Counted from the stretch's first letter, positions 8,783 to 17,524 are shown. The stretch: DNA of 64,000 bases from Burkholderia sp052045245 (GCF_052045245.1 NZ_JBQEON010000010.1:1-64000), one strand, 5' to 3'. The notes: generated by a model from the letters alone, not told the origin. Numbers and translations are program-made.

Positions 8783-9538
8783 TTAATGGAACGTGCTGCC
8801 CGCGAGCATCCCGCCGTCGACGACGAATTCCGAACCCGTGCAATACGCGGATTCGTCGGACGCGAGGAACAGCACGAGGCTGGCGACTTCTTCGGGTTTG
8901 CCGATGCGCGCGATCGGCAGTCCGCTGTAGATCGATGCCGGATCGAAATCGGCGTATTCCGGCGGGCGCGCCATCACGGTGTCGATGCCGCCCGGGTGGA
9001 CCGAGTTCACGCGAATCCCGTAGCGGCCGAACTCGAGCGCGGCGGCCTTGGTCATCCCGCGCACCGCGAACTTGCTCGACACATACGCGCTGCCGCCGGC
9101 CACGCCTTCCATCCCGGCTGTCGACGACACGTTGACGATCGAGCCGCCGCCCGCATCCTTCAGCGCCGCCAGCGCCGATTTCATGCCGAGCCAGCAGCCG
9201 ACCTGGTTCACGTCGATCACCTTGCGATAGTCGTCGAGCGAACAGGACTCGATCGGCACGAGCTTCAGGATCGCCGCGTTGTTCACGAGGATGTCCAGCC
9301 GGCCGAATTGCGCGAGCGTCGCGCGGACGGCGGTGTGCCAGTCGTCTTCATTCGTCACGTCGAGATGCTGGTAGCGTGCGGCGTCGCCAAGTTCGGCCGC
9401 GACGCGCCGGCCCGCGTCGTCCAGCACGTCGGCGATCACCACGCGTGCGCCTTCGGCGACGAACCGGCGTGCCTCCGCCTCGCCCTGGCCGCGGGCGCCG
9501 CCCGTGATCAGTGCCACCTTGCCTTCGAGTCGTTTCAT
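8783..9538 (-). CDS. SDR family oxidoreductase (hydroxysteroid / glucose-1-dehydrogenase-like)
   Basis: A 251-residue classical short-chain dehydrogenase. The cofactor motif TGGARGQG is at residues 12-19, NNAA at about 86-89, and the catalytic Ser139, Tyr152 and Lys156 are all present. The acidic residue after beta-2 (IADVLDD) favours NAD(H). The start at 9538 follows AGGAG. Its ATG overlaps the TGA of an upstream 70-residue VOC fragment in an ATGA arrangement. It resembles 3-alpha/20-beta-hydroxysteroid dehydrogenases in general form; the substrate cannot be assigned. Confidence 0.85.
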   Translation of the reverse strand: MKRLEGKVALITGGARGQGEAEARRFVAEGARVVIADVLDDAGRRVAAELGDAARYQHLDVTNEDDWHTAVRATLAQFGRLDILVNNAAILKLVPIESCSLDDYRKVIDVNQVGCWLGMKSALAALKDAGGGSIVNVSSTAGMEGVAGGSAYVSSKFAVRGMTKAAALEFGRYGIRVNSVHPGGIDTVMARPPEYADFDPASIYSGLPIARIGKPEEVASLVLFLASDESAYCTGSEFVVDGGMLAGSTFH

Positions 9539-9747
9539 CGTGTTTGCTCCTGTGAGTGAAGGGGCGCGCGTGCGGGTCCGCTCGTGAGCGTCACCGCTTC
9601 GCCGAGGTAGCGGCCGTCGAGCCGTACGGTTCGGAATATGGTCCGCAGGCCTGCATCGTGGCGGGCTCGCCAGCGCGAGATGCCGTGGTCGAGATCGGCG
9701 ACCCGATGGCCGATCCGGCCGATGGGGCCGAGGGCACGGTCGTGCAT
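9535..9747 (-). pseudogene. N-terminal fragment of a VOC/glyoxalase-like protein
   Basis: This 70-residue reading frame starts well (ATG with GGAG 7-10 nt upstream) and reads IGHRVADLDHGISRWRARH followed by VRLDGRYLGEAV, which is the typical start of one VOC subfamily (GYVVPDLDAAIARW ... YRGEP). The rest of the fold is missing, so it is probably a truncated remnant. Its TGA overlaps the ATG of the SDR gene (ATGA), so even a dead fragment could provide translational coupling to that gene. It could instead be a short bona fide protein. Confidence 0.4.
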
Positions 9748-10339
9748 GGTGTCTCCGTCGCGAGGGCGCGCGAGTGTGCGCCGCGCGGTTCGATGCGGGC
9801 ATGCGGCGCGCGCTGAATGACGGCCATGATGGCAACAAAGCACGCGTGGCGTGCCGTCCAAACGGACTAGCAGCACTGTTCGCGGCGTCGTTCCGGCTGG
9901 TCGCGAGCGTGTTCATGAAGGCGCACCGTGCGTGCTCGCGCGCCGGCAATGTCGAGGCGAACCGCCGAGCGTGAAATGGCGGGGCGCCATTCGGGCCGGC
10001 CGGCGTTTGGTCGGGGTGGCTGGCCGGGAGTCGGCCGGGCCGATGGCTGGCGTCCGGGGTTTTCGGTCTGGCTGCGTGACGATGGCGCGTGCGTAACACA
10101 AGCGGGTCGGAGCGCACGCGGATGCGCTGCCGCAAGCGGTTGTGCGAAGGTTGGCCCGATCCCGTCGGACGTTGTCCAGCGCGCTGCTGTCGCGCGGGGC
10201 CGCGCGGCCCGACACTGGCGCCTCGCGGTCATGACAGGCCCGCTGGCGGTGGATGCCGGCCCGGGGCCGCATGCGGTGGCACCGGCGTTGCCGGGCCGCC
10301 ATCCCGTCCGATGTGCCAATCTGGAGTAGAGCGCGACCC
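9748..10339. other. Intergenic region, no gene seen
   Basis: About 590 bp of GC-rich sequence. Frames are open on both strands because of base composition, but none shows a recognisable domain or a good ribosome-binding site. It must contain the promoter for the minus-strand VOC-fragment/SDR pair. Confidence 0.5.
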
Positions 10340-10952
10340 ATGCAACATCCGACCATCCGGACCCTGGCCGGCGCGCGCCGGCATCGATCGACGCCGCTCG
10401 CACCGCGCTGCTGGTGATCGATTTCCAGAACGAATATTTCAGCGGCCGCCTGCGATTCCGGACGAGCCGCGTGCACTGGGCAATGCGCAACGCGTGATCG
10501 CGTTTGCCGATCGCGCGGGCATTCCGGTGTTCCATATCCAGCACGTCGGCGCGGCCGATGGCCCGCTCTTCGCCGACGGCAGCGACAGCTTCCGCTTTCA
10601 TGCGGACCTGCAGCCGGCGCCGCATCACGCGATCGTGACGAAGACGTCGGTGAGCGTGTTTCCGACGACGGACATCGACGCGTGCCTGAAGGCGGCTGGT
10701 ATCGATACGCTGATCGTCACCGGGCTGATGACGCATGCGTGCGTCGCGGGGGCGGCGCGCGATGCGGTGCCGCTTGGTTATGCGGTGATCGTCGTCGACG
10801 ACGCGTGCGCGACGCGTGACCTCGATCTCGACGTCGCGGGCGGCGGCACGGTGCCTCACCGCGATCTCCATCGCGCGACGCTGGCCGCGTTGTCGGACAC
10901 GTTCGGCGACGTGCTGACGACCGGGCAGGTGCTCGCGCTCGGCGTCGCCTGA
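10340..10952 (+). pseudogene. Isochorismatase-family cysteine hydrolase with two frameshifts
   Basis: Three successive frames spell one normal family member. From the ATG at 10340 the frame gives MQHPTIRTLAGAR; from about 10381 another frame gives ASIDAARTALLVIDFQNEYF with the catalytic Asp; from about 10458 a third frame gives PDEPRALGNAQR, then VTKTSVSVF (catalytic Lys) and GLMTHACV (nucleophile Cys) to the TGA at 10952. Both shifts equal one missing base, near 10378-10380 (in a GCGCGCCGG run) and near 10450-10453. Either the gene is dead or the sequence has two base-calling errors in GC-rich runs; every catalytic residue is intact. The family includes nicotinamidases and other amidohydrolases acting on cyclic or linear amides. 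Confidence 0.75.
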
Positions 10953-11248
10953 CGCCCGCACGGCCCGCGCCCGGCGCGGTCAACCGGACAGGCGCGGCGT
11001 ACCCGACGCTTCGGGCGCGTACGCGCCGCCGGTTGTCACGGTGCCTCGTGTGGTCGCATGGCGGCGGTCGGCCGCGTGTGCTTGCCATCGCGGCATCGGA
11101 TGATTTCGTGATCCGAATGCTTTGCGGTGCTGCCGGTGCGTGCCTTGTCGAGACGCGACGTCACCTGTTCGTGACGCCTGGCGCTGCAAGCGTGCGCCCG
11201 CCCGCTATATTGCTGCGCGCCGGTCACGGGGGCCGGCGCGTGCGGATG

Positions 11249-11623
11249 CTATCGCCAGCCGCCGTCGACGTAGATCCACACTTGCCCCTGGCGTCGCCAG
11301 TAGCCGGGCACCCAGCGATGCCCCGGGCGCCGCGCGAGCCAGCGGCCGGGCACCCATATATAGTGGCCGCGCTGCCAGCGCCAGTAGCCGTCGGTCCAGA
11401 CATAGCCGTGCGGCCTCGGCGGCGGCGGCCGGCGATCGCGCCGCGGTGCCGGCGGCGCGAAGCCCGGGCGACTGGAATAAGGTGGCCTGGCGGGCCCGTG
11501 GTTCGGCCCGGACGGCGGATATCCGGGCGGTGCGGGCTGGGCCGAGGCGGTGCGCAACCAGCCGCCGGAGCCGACGAGGGCGGCGGTCAGGCCTATGGCG
11601 CGCAACAACGAGCGTCGATTCAC
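11249..11623 (-). CDS. Exported YXWGXW repeat-containing protein
   Basis: A 124-residue protein with a signal peptide (about residues 1-28, ending in TASA), a Pro-rich linker (about 30-70), and a C-terminal block of Trp/Tyr/Gly repeats such as GYWRWQRGHYIWVPGRW and GHRWVPGYW. This matches the YXWGXW family of small envelope proteins of unknown function. The start is GTG at 11623 with GAGGACTT upstream. A twin-arginine-like NRRSLLR precedes the hydrophobic stretch. It stands alone between intergenic regions. Confidence 0.75.
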   Translation of the reverse strand: MNRRSLLRAIGLTAALVGSGGWLRTASAQPAPPGYPPSGPNHGPARPPYSSRPGFAPPAPRRDRRPPPPRPHGYVWTDGYWRWQRGHYIWVPGRWLARRPGHRWVPGYWRRQGQVWIYVDGGWR

Positions 11624-12232
11624 GGCAAGTCCTCATATATGTAATCGGGTCTGCCTTACATTAGCCTGCCGGTCACGTGGCCGGGTTACGCCGGCCGTCA
11701 CGGCTGTTACCGCATGTCACGGTGGACCCGGCAGGCTGCCTGGGCGGGCGCCAGGCTCCCGTCGCGGCGGTCGCCATCGGCGAACGGGCCGATTACAGCC
11801 GCGTGCTCAGTGTTTACCATTCGATTGCCGCGTTTTCAGGCTCGGGAACCCAGTATTTGAGATGAATTCGGGTAAAAATTACCGTTTCGACGATGTTCCA
11901 TCGATTCCGCTTGTTGTTTCTATGCAACCGTCAAGTCGATGACATGAAAGAATGGTGGGATGAAAGCCTCCAAAAAGCGGTCGTCAAGAAGTCAAAAAAA
12001 TACGTTAAAACAAATACTTATAAATCGTCCCCACTTTCATTATTTCTAGTTCTGGAAAAGCTTATTTCTTTATTTGCAGATCGCGCGCCTAGGGTACACC
12101 CCTAAACTCACGGTTCCCAAACGGGCAACTATCCGGGCGCGGCCAGAAGGACAGATGGCGCTCCCGGGCGGTTGCAGACCGTTTATGAACAAGGTCGCGA
12201 GACCTGCCTCTTTTTAGAAGGGAGCTCCACGA
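11624..12232. promoter_or_regulatory. Long AT-rich upstream region of the porin gene
   Basis: The 600 bp before the porin change from GC-rich to markedly AT-rich between about 11860 and 12090, a base composition unlike everything else in the window. No convincing gene lies here; a 70-codon frame at 11893-12105 has no good start context. Such AT-rich leaders usually hold strong, multiply regulated promoters and binding sites for nucleoid proteins. The porin's ribosome-binding site (AAGGGAG, about 12218-12224) closes the region. Confidence 0.45.
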
Positions 12233-13348
12233 ATGAACAAGACTCTGATCGTTGCAGCAGCTGCAGCATCGTTCGCTACCGTCGCTCACGCGCAAAGCAG
12301 CGTCACGCTGTACGGCGTGCTGGACGCAGGCATCACCTACCAAAGCAACGTTCAGCCGGCTCTGGGCCAGGCTGGCAAGTCGCTGTGGTCGATGGGTTCG
12401 GGCATTGACCAGAGCCGCTTCGGTCTGCGTGGTTCGGAAGACCTCGGTGGCGGCCTGAAGGCAATCTTCACGTTGGAAAGCGGTTTCAACATCGGCAACG
12501 GCAAGTTCGCGAACGGCAGCAACGGCATGTTCAACCGTCAAGCGTTCGTTGGTCTGTCGAGCCAGTACGGCACGGTCACGCTGGGTAAGCAATACGACGC
12601 AACGCAAGACTACCTGGCGCCGCTGACGGCAACGGGCTCGTGGGGCGGCACGTACTTCGCGCACCCGCTGAACCTTGATCGTCTGAGCACGACCGGCGAT
12701 GTCGCATCGAACAACACGGTCAAGTTCACGAGCGCGAACTACGCTGGCCTGCAATTCGGCGGCACGTACTCGTTCTCGAACAACACGAACTTCGGCAACA
12801 ACCGTGCGTACAGCGCAGGTGCTTCTTACCAGTTCCAAGGCCTGAAGCTGGGTGCAGCATACTCGCAAGCGAACCTGGGTGACGGTACGAACGCAAACGG
12901 CGCGACGTCGTCGGCGATCGGTGGCATCGCTGCTCAAGGCCGCGTCCGCACGTACGGTGCTGCTGCTGGTTATGCATTCGGCCCGGCACAAGTCGGCGCT
13001 GCATGGACGCAAGCGCGTCTCGACAACAATGCAGTCGGTCTGGGCACGCTGCGCACCGACAACTACGAAGTCAACGCAAAGTACAACCTGACGCCGGCTC
13101 TCGGCCTGGGCGCTGCTTACACGTACACGAACGCGAAGATCAATAACGGCAGCACGCACTGGAACCAGTTCGGCCTGCAAGCTGACTACTCGCTGTCGAA
13201 GCGCACGGACGTCTACGCACAAGCTGTGTACCAGCGTGCAGCGAAGAACGGCATTGGCGCATCGATCTACAACGGCGACAACAGCACGCTGCCGAGCTCG
13301 TCGATCAACCAAACCGCAGCAACGGTTGGTCTGCGTCACCGCTTCTAA
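12233..13348 (+). CDS. Gram-negative porin, OpcP/Omp38-type (Porin_4)
   Basis: A 371-residue outer-membrane general porin. Residues 1-20 are a signal peptide ending in AHA before QSSVTLYGVLDAG, the classic beta-proteobacterial porin N-terminus; the protein ends in a terminal Phe (LRHRF) as needed for outer-membrane assembly. The fold is expected to be a 16-strand trimeric barrel. Codon use differs from the neighbours (many GCA, GCT, GGT, CTG-rich with CAA), typical of highly expressed genes. It is followed by a strong hairpin terminator at 13383-13410. Confidence 0.92.
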   Translation: MNKTLIVAAAAASFATVAHAQSSVTLYGVLDAGITYQSNVQPALGQAGKSLWSMGSGIDQSRFGLRGSEDLGGGLKAIFTLESGFNIGNGKFANGSNGMFNRQAFVGLSSQYGTVTLGKQYDATQDYLAPLTATGSWGGTYFAHPLNLDRLSTTGDVASNNTVKFTSANYAGLQFGGTYSFSNNTNFGNNRAYSAGASYQFQGLKLGAAYSQANLGDGTNANGATSSAIGGIAAQGRVRTYGAAAGYAFGPAQVGAAWTQARLDNNAVGLGTLRTDNYEVNAKYNLTPALGLGAAYTYTNAKINNGSTHWNQFGLQADYSLSKRTDVYAQAVYQRAAKNGIGASIYNGDNSTLPSSSINQTAATVGLRHRF

Positions 13349-13382
13349 GCGTGACGGCTGGGTAACCAGCTACGCAGCATCG

Positions 13383-13410
13383 AAAAAGGCGCCTTCGGGC
13401 GCCTTTTTTT
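13383..13410 (+). terminator. Rho-independent terminator of the porin gene
   Basis: A GC hairpin with arms AAGGCGCC and GGCGCCTT around a short TCGG-type loop, followed by TTTTTT, 34 bp after the porin stop codon. Confidence 0.9.
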
Positions 13411-13465
13411 CGCGCGCGGGATGCGGCGACGAGGGCGGCGATGCAGGTGCCTGTCGTCCGGACAC

Positions 13466-13494
13466 AAAAAAGCGAGGCCTGAGCCTCGCTTTTT
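13466..13494. terminator. Bidirectional terminator between porin and rnk
   Basis: A hairpin with arms AAGCGAGGC and GCCTCGCTT bordered by A-runs on the left and T-runs on the right, so it can stop transcription from both the porin (plus) and the rnk gene (minus). Confidence 0.85.
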
Positions 13495-13535
13495 CGCTGT
13501 GTGCGTCAGTGGCGCGCTGCCCGCCAGCAGCGGCA

Positions 13536-13934
13536 TCAGCGCGTGTATTCGCCGTTCGCTTCCGGCTGGAACACGATTGCCGCGACCTTCATCAGCTTTT
13601 CGGCGCCGCTCGGCTGCAGCACCTTCACCAGCTGGCCGCGCTGCGTACCGAGCAGGGCCATGCCGACCGGCGAGAACACGTTCAGGCGGCCGAGTTCGAG
13701 ATTGGCGGCATCCGGATAAACAATTGTCCAGGTGGCCTGCTCCTGGGACGCTTCATCGAGCAGGGTGATCTGCGAGTTCATCGTGACGACGTTGGCCTTG
13801 ATGGCGTCGGGCTGCACGATGTCGGCGCGCTCGAGCAGCATGTCGAGCATCGTCTGGAAGCGCGGGTTGTTCTCGGCGTGCTTTTCGAGGCGGGCGACGT
13901 CGAGTTCGGTCAACTGGTAAAGGCGTTGTTTCAT
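13536..13934 (-). CDS. rnk: Regulator of nucleoside diphosphate kinase (Rnk), GreA/GreB-like
   Basis: A 132-residue protein with a short N-terminal helix region (MKQRLYQLTELDVARLEKH) and a C-terminal GreA/GreB FKBP-like domain (about residues 45-130; VVTMNSQITLLDE, NVFSPVGMALLG). It lacks the long coiled coil of Gre factors, as in Rnk, which binds RNA polymerase near the secondary channel. The start at 13934 has GGAGA upstream; the longer frame adds eight unsupported residues. Confidence 0.85.
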   Translation of the reverse strand: MKQRLYQLTELDVARLEKHAENNPRFQTMLDMLLERADIVQPDAIKANVVTMNSQITLLDEASQEQATWTIVYPDAANLELGRLNVFSPVGMALLGTQRGQLVKVLQPSGAEKLMKVAAIVFQPEANGEYTR

Positions 13935-14448
13935 GATGGTTCTCCAAATGATCGGCATGGGGCAGGCGTGGCGTGCCTATGAGGATCGCCCGGAGCCTGT
14001 CTGACCTGGCTCCGGGAGGAGACCGAGCCGTCAGATCAGGCGCCGGGCAGGGGCGAGCGGTGCGTGGGCCGTGCGTCGAACGTAGAGGTGCGCCGGATGG
14101 CCGGTGCACGCGCGCACGCCGTCCGGGCCGGACGGCGAAACCGAAAGGAGTTTGGGCGCGTACATGGTGGATGCGGTACCGACGGGTAAATATAACCTTA
14201 CGATTCTACAACACAACTTTCCGAACTGGCGATTCGGCTGTCGGCCTTTTGTCAGGTATTGTTGTCGAAATGATTCAAGTGATAGCAATCTCGCCCGGCC
14301 ATCACGGCCGATATTTTCCAAAAATGCAACGCTGTATGTTAAAACCAAGGGTTTCCCCTTGGTTTGGCGAGAACTACACTTGATCTCATCGCTTCAGACA
14401 GTCCTGCCGGAAGCGACGTCAAAAGAGAACATATTTCGGAGGTCCATC
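13935..14448. promoter_or_regulatory. Intergenic region with a perfect 10-bp hairpin before the DUF4148 gene
   Basis: About 510 bp. The part from 14180 to 14400 is AT-rich and probably contains the promoter of the DUF4148 gene. At 14342-14365 a perfect inverted repeat (AAACCAAGGG, 4-bp loop TTTC, CCCTTGGTTT) has no T-run after it, so it is more likely an operator or a 5'-untranslated hairpin than a terminator. No gene is seen. Confidence 0.5.
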
Positions 14449-14778
14449 ATGAAGTCGATCATCTACGCCGCGATTGCCGCAACCGTCCTTGCCGCACCGA
14501 TCGCATCGTTTGCCCAGTCCGAGCAGGGCTTGACCCGCGACCAAGTCCGGGCCGATCTCGTGCAACTGGAACAGAATGGCTACAAGCCGCTCGCGAGCGA
14601 CGCGCAATACCCGCAGAACATCCAGGCCGCGGAACAACGGAGCCAGCCGAGCCAGCCGATGCTCGCCCATGCCGATACGAGCGGCTATGGTGCGGTGGCG
14701 ACGGCCGCAGGCCAGTCGGGCCGCCGCATGACGCGCGAAGCCCCGAATCCCGTGAATTCGGTCTACTTCGGCAACTGA
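14449..14778 (+). CDS. DUF4148 domain-containing exported protein
   Basis: A 109-residue protein with a signal peptide (1 to about 22, ending SFAQ) followed by the DUF4148 core LTRDQVRADLVQLEQNGYKP. These small periplasmic proteins are abundant in Burkholderia and related genera; their role is unknown. The ATG at 14449 follows CGGAGG. A terminator lies at 14888-14918. Confidence 0.85.
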   Translation: MKSIIYAAIAATVLAAPIASFAQSEQGLTRDQVRADLVQLEQNGYKPLASDAQYPQNIQAAEQRSQPSQPMLAHADTSGYGAVATAAGQSGRRMTREAPNPVNSVYFGN

Positions 14779-14887
14779 ACAACTGGGTCTGCCCGAACAA
14801 CCTATGTGACTGACGGGACGCGCGCCATCTGCACGCGTGCGCGTCAGCAGAGCAGAACCTCCGTCGCCGCATTCCGGCGGCTTTACC

Positions 14888-14918
14888 GCCCAGACGCTCA
14901 CGCGTTTGGGCCTTTTTT
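14888..14918 (+). terminator. Rho-independent terminator after the DUF4148 gene
   Basis: Arms GCCCAGACGC and GCGTTTGGGC (one mismatch) with loop TCAC, followed by C and TTTTTT. Confidence 0.8.
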
Positions 14919-14928
14919 GCTGGATGGG

Positions 14929-15390
14929 TCAGGCGGACGTGACCGCCGGGGTGCCATGGATGTAGTGTTCGAGCTGGCTGATCGTGAATTGCTGGTCGGC
15001 AATCACGCTCTTCACGAGGTCGCCGATCGAGATGAGGCCGATCAGCTTGCCGCCGTCGAGGACGGGCAGGTGGCGCATTCGGTGCTCGGTCATCAACGCC
15101 ATGCACTCGTCGGTGGATTGCGACGGCTCGACGTAGCGCACCTTGGCCGTCATGATTTCCTCGACGCGGGTGGCCTTCGACGAACGATCCTGCAGCACGA
15201 CCTTGCGCGCGTAATCGCGCTCGGTGACGATGCCGGCGATGTCGTCGCCGTCCAGGACCAGCAATGCGCCGATGCCCTTTTCCGCCATCAGCTTGATGGC
15301 GTCATAGACGAAATCGGCTTTCGTGACGGTGTAGATGGTGCGGCCGGAATCCGGCTTGGCTTTGAGAATCTGCGCGACAGTCGTGCTCAT
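14929..15390 (-). CDS. CBS-pair domain protein
   Basis: A 153-residue protein made almost entirely of two CBS motifs (about residues 8-62 and 75-130: GIGALLVLDGDDIAGIVTERD and MRHLPVLDGGKLIGLISIGD), forming one Bateman module that usually senses adenine nucleotides. The start at 15390 follows GGAGAAAG. It is divergent from ribA. Stand-alone CBS proteins of this type are widespread in proteobacteria; the partner is unknown. Confidence 0.88.
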   Translation of the reverse strand: MSTTVAQILKAKPDSGRTIYTVTKADFVYDAIKLMAEKGIGALLVLDGDDIAGIVTERDYARKVVLQDRSSKATRVEEIMTAKVRYVEPSQSTDECMALMTEHRMRHLPVLDGGKLIGLISIGDLVKSVIADQQFTISQLEHYIHGTPAVTSA

Positions 15391-15566
15391 TTGCTTTCTC
15401 CGTGTACAGGCGATGCAGGGAAGGCAGGGCGTGATGCGCGGCACCCGATGGGCCCAGTATATCCGGGCCGGCGGCGGCAGTCGCGTGACGTTTCCAGATT
15501 AGCGGTAAACTCCGGTCACGCACCATCCACACAACTCCTACATTCCTGATCGTTTCGACTGAATTC

Positions 15567-16217
15567 ATGATGTCTTCGCGTCCCCAATCGCCCGCATCGG
15601 GCAATGGCCAGGTCGACGAGTGCGTGGCGCTCGTCGCTACCGCGTCGCTGCCCACGCGCTACGGTACGTTCACGTCGTACGCCTTCCGCGTATCCGGCAG
15701 CGATGCCGAACATCTCGCGCTCGTAATGGGTGACGTCGCCGGCGAGCAGTCCGTGCTGACGCGGCTGCATTCCGAATGCCTGACCGGTGACGTGTTCGGT
15801 TCCTACCGCTGCGATTGCGGCGAGCAGCTCGATCTCGCGCTGCGCTACATCGCGGCCGAAGGCCGCGGCGTGCTGCTGTATCTGCGCGGCCATGAAGGGC
15901 GCGGCATCGGCCTGAGCAACAAGATCCGCGCATACGCGTTGCAGGAGCAGGGGCGCGATACCGTCGAGGCGAACCTCGACCTCGGCCTGCCCGACGACGC
16001 GCGCGAATACGACTCGGCCGCCGCGATCCTGCGGATCCTCGGCGTGACGTCGGTCCGGCTGATGAGCAACAACCCGAAGAAGTTCGACACGCTCGCGAAG
16101 CACGGCATTCCCGTGTGCGAACGCGTGGCGCTTGCGGTGCCGGTGCGCGAGGAAAACGAGCGTTATATCCGGACCAAGCAGGCGAAGTTCGGGCATTACT
16201 TCGAAGAGAACGAATAG
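15567..16217 (+). CDS. ribA: GTP cyclohydrolase II
   Basis: A 216-residue enzyme catalysing the first step of riboflavin synthesis, opening GTP to 2,5-diamino-6-ribosylamino-4(3H)-pyrimidinone 5'-phosphate with release of formate and pyrophosphate. The zinc ligands Cys71, Cys82 and Cys84 lie in HSECLTGDVFGSYRCDCG, and the phosphate/GTP-binding LRGHEGRGIGL (about 106-116) is intact. The length fits a stand-alone RibA without a fused DHBP synthase. The start is an ATGATG at 15567 with a weak ribosome-binding site. No FMN riboswitch is apparent in the 176-bp divergent region. Confidence 0.93.
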   Translation: MMSSRPQSPASGNGQVDECVALVATASLPTRYGTFTSYAFRVSGSDAEHLALVMGDVAGEQSVLTRLHSECLTGDVFGSYRCDCGEQLDLALRYIAAEGRGVLLYLRGHEGRGIGLSNKIRAYALQEQGRDTVEANLDLGLPDDAREYDSAAAILRILGVTSVRLMSNNPKKFDTLAKHGIPVCERVALAVPVREENERYIRTKQAKFGHYFEENE

Positions 16218-16561
16218 TCGTGTCCGACGCGCGGGCGCCCGAGCGGGCGTCGCGCGCGCATTCGGCGAACGCCGGGCGGGACGCAACGTCCCGCCGCATT
16301 CATTTCCTGCCGTTTTGTTCTTTCGATCGTCGGCACGCGTTGCCGGCAAACGCGACGATTGCAATTGCTTTACCCGCCACCTCGCATTCGGCGCGTCACG
16401 TGACGTCGATTGCATACGTGCAACCTCTCGCTTCCTGAATCCCCGGCCTGTCCTGATCCCGTTCGCCCCCGCCTTTGAAGATCGAAACCGAACGTCTGGC
16501 GTTGCGACGCGGGTTCCGCGATGGCGACGTCCGGGCGTAACGGCCGGGGCATGCCTGCCCG
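16218..16561. other. Intergenic region, nothing recognised
   Basis: About 340 bp downstream of ribA with no convincing gene, hairpin terminator or repeat. Confidence 0.5.
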
Positions 16562-16760
16562 TCAACGCCATTCGGCGTTCTGCAGCACGATCCAGTAACC
16601 GTCGGCGTCTTCGAGCGTCTGTCCGGACGCATCCCGCTACGGATTGAACGACGTCACGCGCGCGAAGCCGTGCGCGGTTGCGCGTGCGCATGCGGTTTCC
16701 CATGCCGGGCGCTCGGGCAGATGGAACGTGGTCAGGTCTTCGGGCGTCGCGCATCGGTGC
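16562..16760 (-). pseudogene. C-terminal remnant of a VOC-family protein with an in-frame stop
   Basis: On the minus strand the frame reads PEDLTTFHLPERPAW, then FARVTSFNP, then a TAG at 16637-16639, and continues in the same frame as RDASGQTLEDADGYWIVLQNAEWR to a proper TGA at 16562-16564. This is the C-terminal half of a one-domain glyoxalase-type protein (normal pattern NPYWD ... TFEDPDGYRVVLQN). The TAG sits exactly where Tyr or Trp is expected, so it is probably a nonsense mutation. The N-terminal half is not recognisable, so the gene is doubly broken. Confidence 0.65.
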
Positions 16761-16855
16761 CGGCATCCATGCATGCAGCCGACGAAGGGCAATCGTATTA
16801 GTATTGCAGCGCCCCGGCCGAACGGGTTGCGGGGCGCCGACACCATAAGACAATC

Positions 16856-17524
16856 ATGACCACTTCAACCACGCGCGCCAATCCCATTGCCGTCGCCACG
16901 CTCCTCGAAAACTTCTGGGTATTCGCCCTCTATGGCGTGATCACCGGCTGGTTCGCCGGCGGGATGGCGAAGCTGCACCTGACGCTCGTCGACATGGCGA
17001 GCGTGATGACGGAACCGCTTTCGTACCGTTCGTTCATGTTGCTGACACTGACGGGTTTCATCGGTCTCGGCGTGGCCAATGCCTCGTACGCGAAGACCGC
17101 TGAACGGATGCATGCGTCGCGCATCGTCAGGCGGATTCTGGTGCCGATCGCGAACGCCGGCCTGTGTACCGGCGCGATCGTCACAGGGGCGACGGCAGGC
17201 TTGTGCGTCGGGCTCTTGCCCTGGTCGTTCGGTGACGCCGAGACGATGCGGGCGGTAAGGATGCTCGGTGCGATGTCGTTGTTTACGCTGGCGCTGCTTG
17301 TGCCGCTGACGAACGTTAAACGGTCGATGTTCGACCTGACGCGCAACGAAGAGCGTCGGTCCAACGTTGTCGGCATCGTCTATTGCGTCGCGTTGATCGG
17401 TGCGATGTGGTGGCTCGACCGGCAGACGTTCTGGTACACGACGCTGCTGATGGGCGTGGTGTTTTTGGGGGTGTGGTGGCTGATACGCCACGTCAACCGG
17501 AAGCGTGGCGTCGCGGCGGGCTGA
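16856..17524 (+). CDS. Multi-pass membrane protein of unknown function
   Basis: A 222-residue hydrophobic protein with about five or six transmembrane segments (near residues 16-38, 58-76, 96-130, 138-153, 172-190 and 195-212) and short basic loops (RIVRRIL, RHVNRKRG). I do not recognise the family. No ribosome-binding site stands out before the ATG at 16856. It lies convergent to the cepI operon. Confidence 0.6.
   Translation: MTTSTTRANPIAVATLLENFWVFALYGVITGWFAGGMAKLHLTLVDMASVMTEPLSYRSFMLLTLTGFIGLGVANASYAKTAERMHASRIVRRILVPIANAGLCTGAIVTGATAGLCVGLLPWSFGDAETMRAVRMLGAMSLFTLALLVPLTNVKRSMFDLTRNEERRSNVVGIVYCVALIGAMWWLDRQTFWYTTLLMGVVFLGVWWLIRHVNRKRGVAAG

Noticed and set aside
11893..12105. 70-codon plus-strand frame in the AT-rich region before the porin
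   Set aside because: Start context is poor and the sequence has no recognisable pattern; it looks like chance openness in AT-rich DNA, so the region is described as regulatory.
15391..15566. FMN riboswitch before ribA
   Set aside because: I could not find the conserved FMN-aptamer blocks in the 176-bp region between the CBS gene and ribA.
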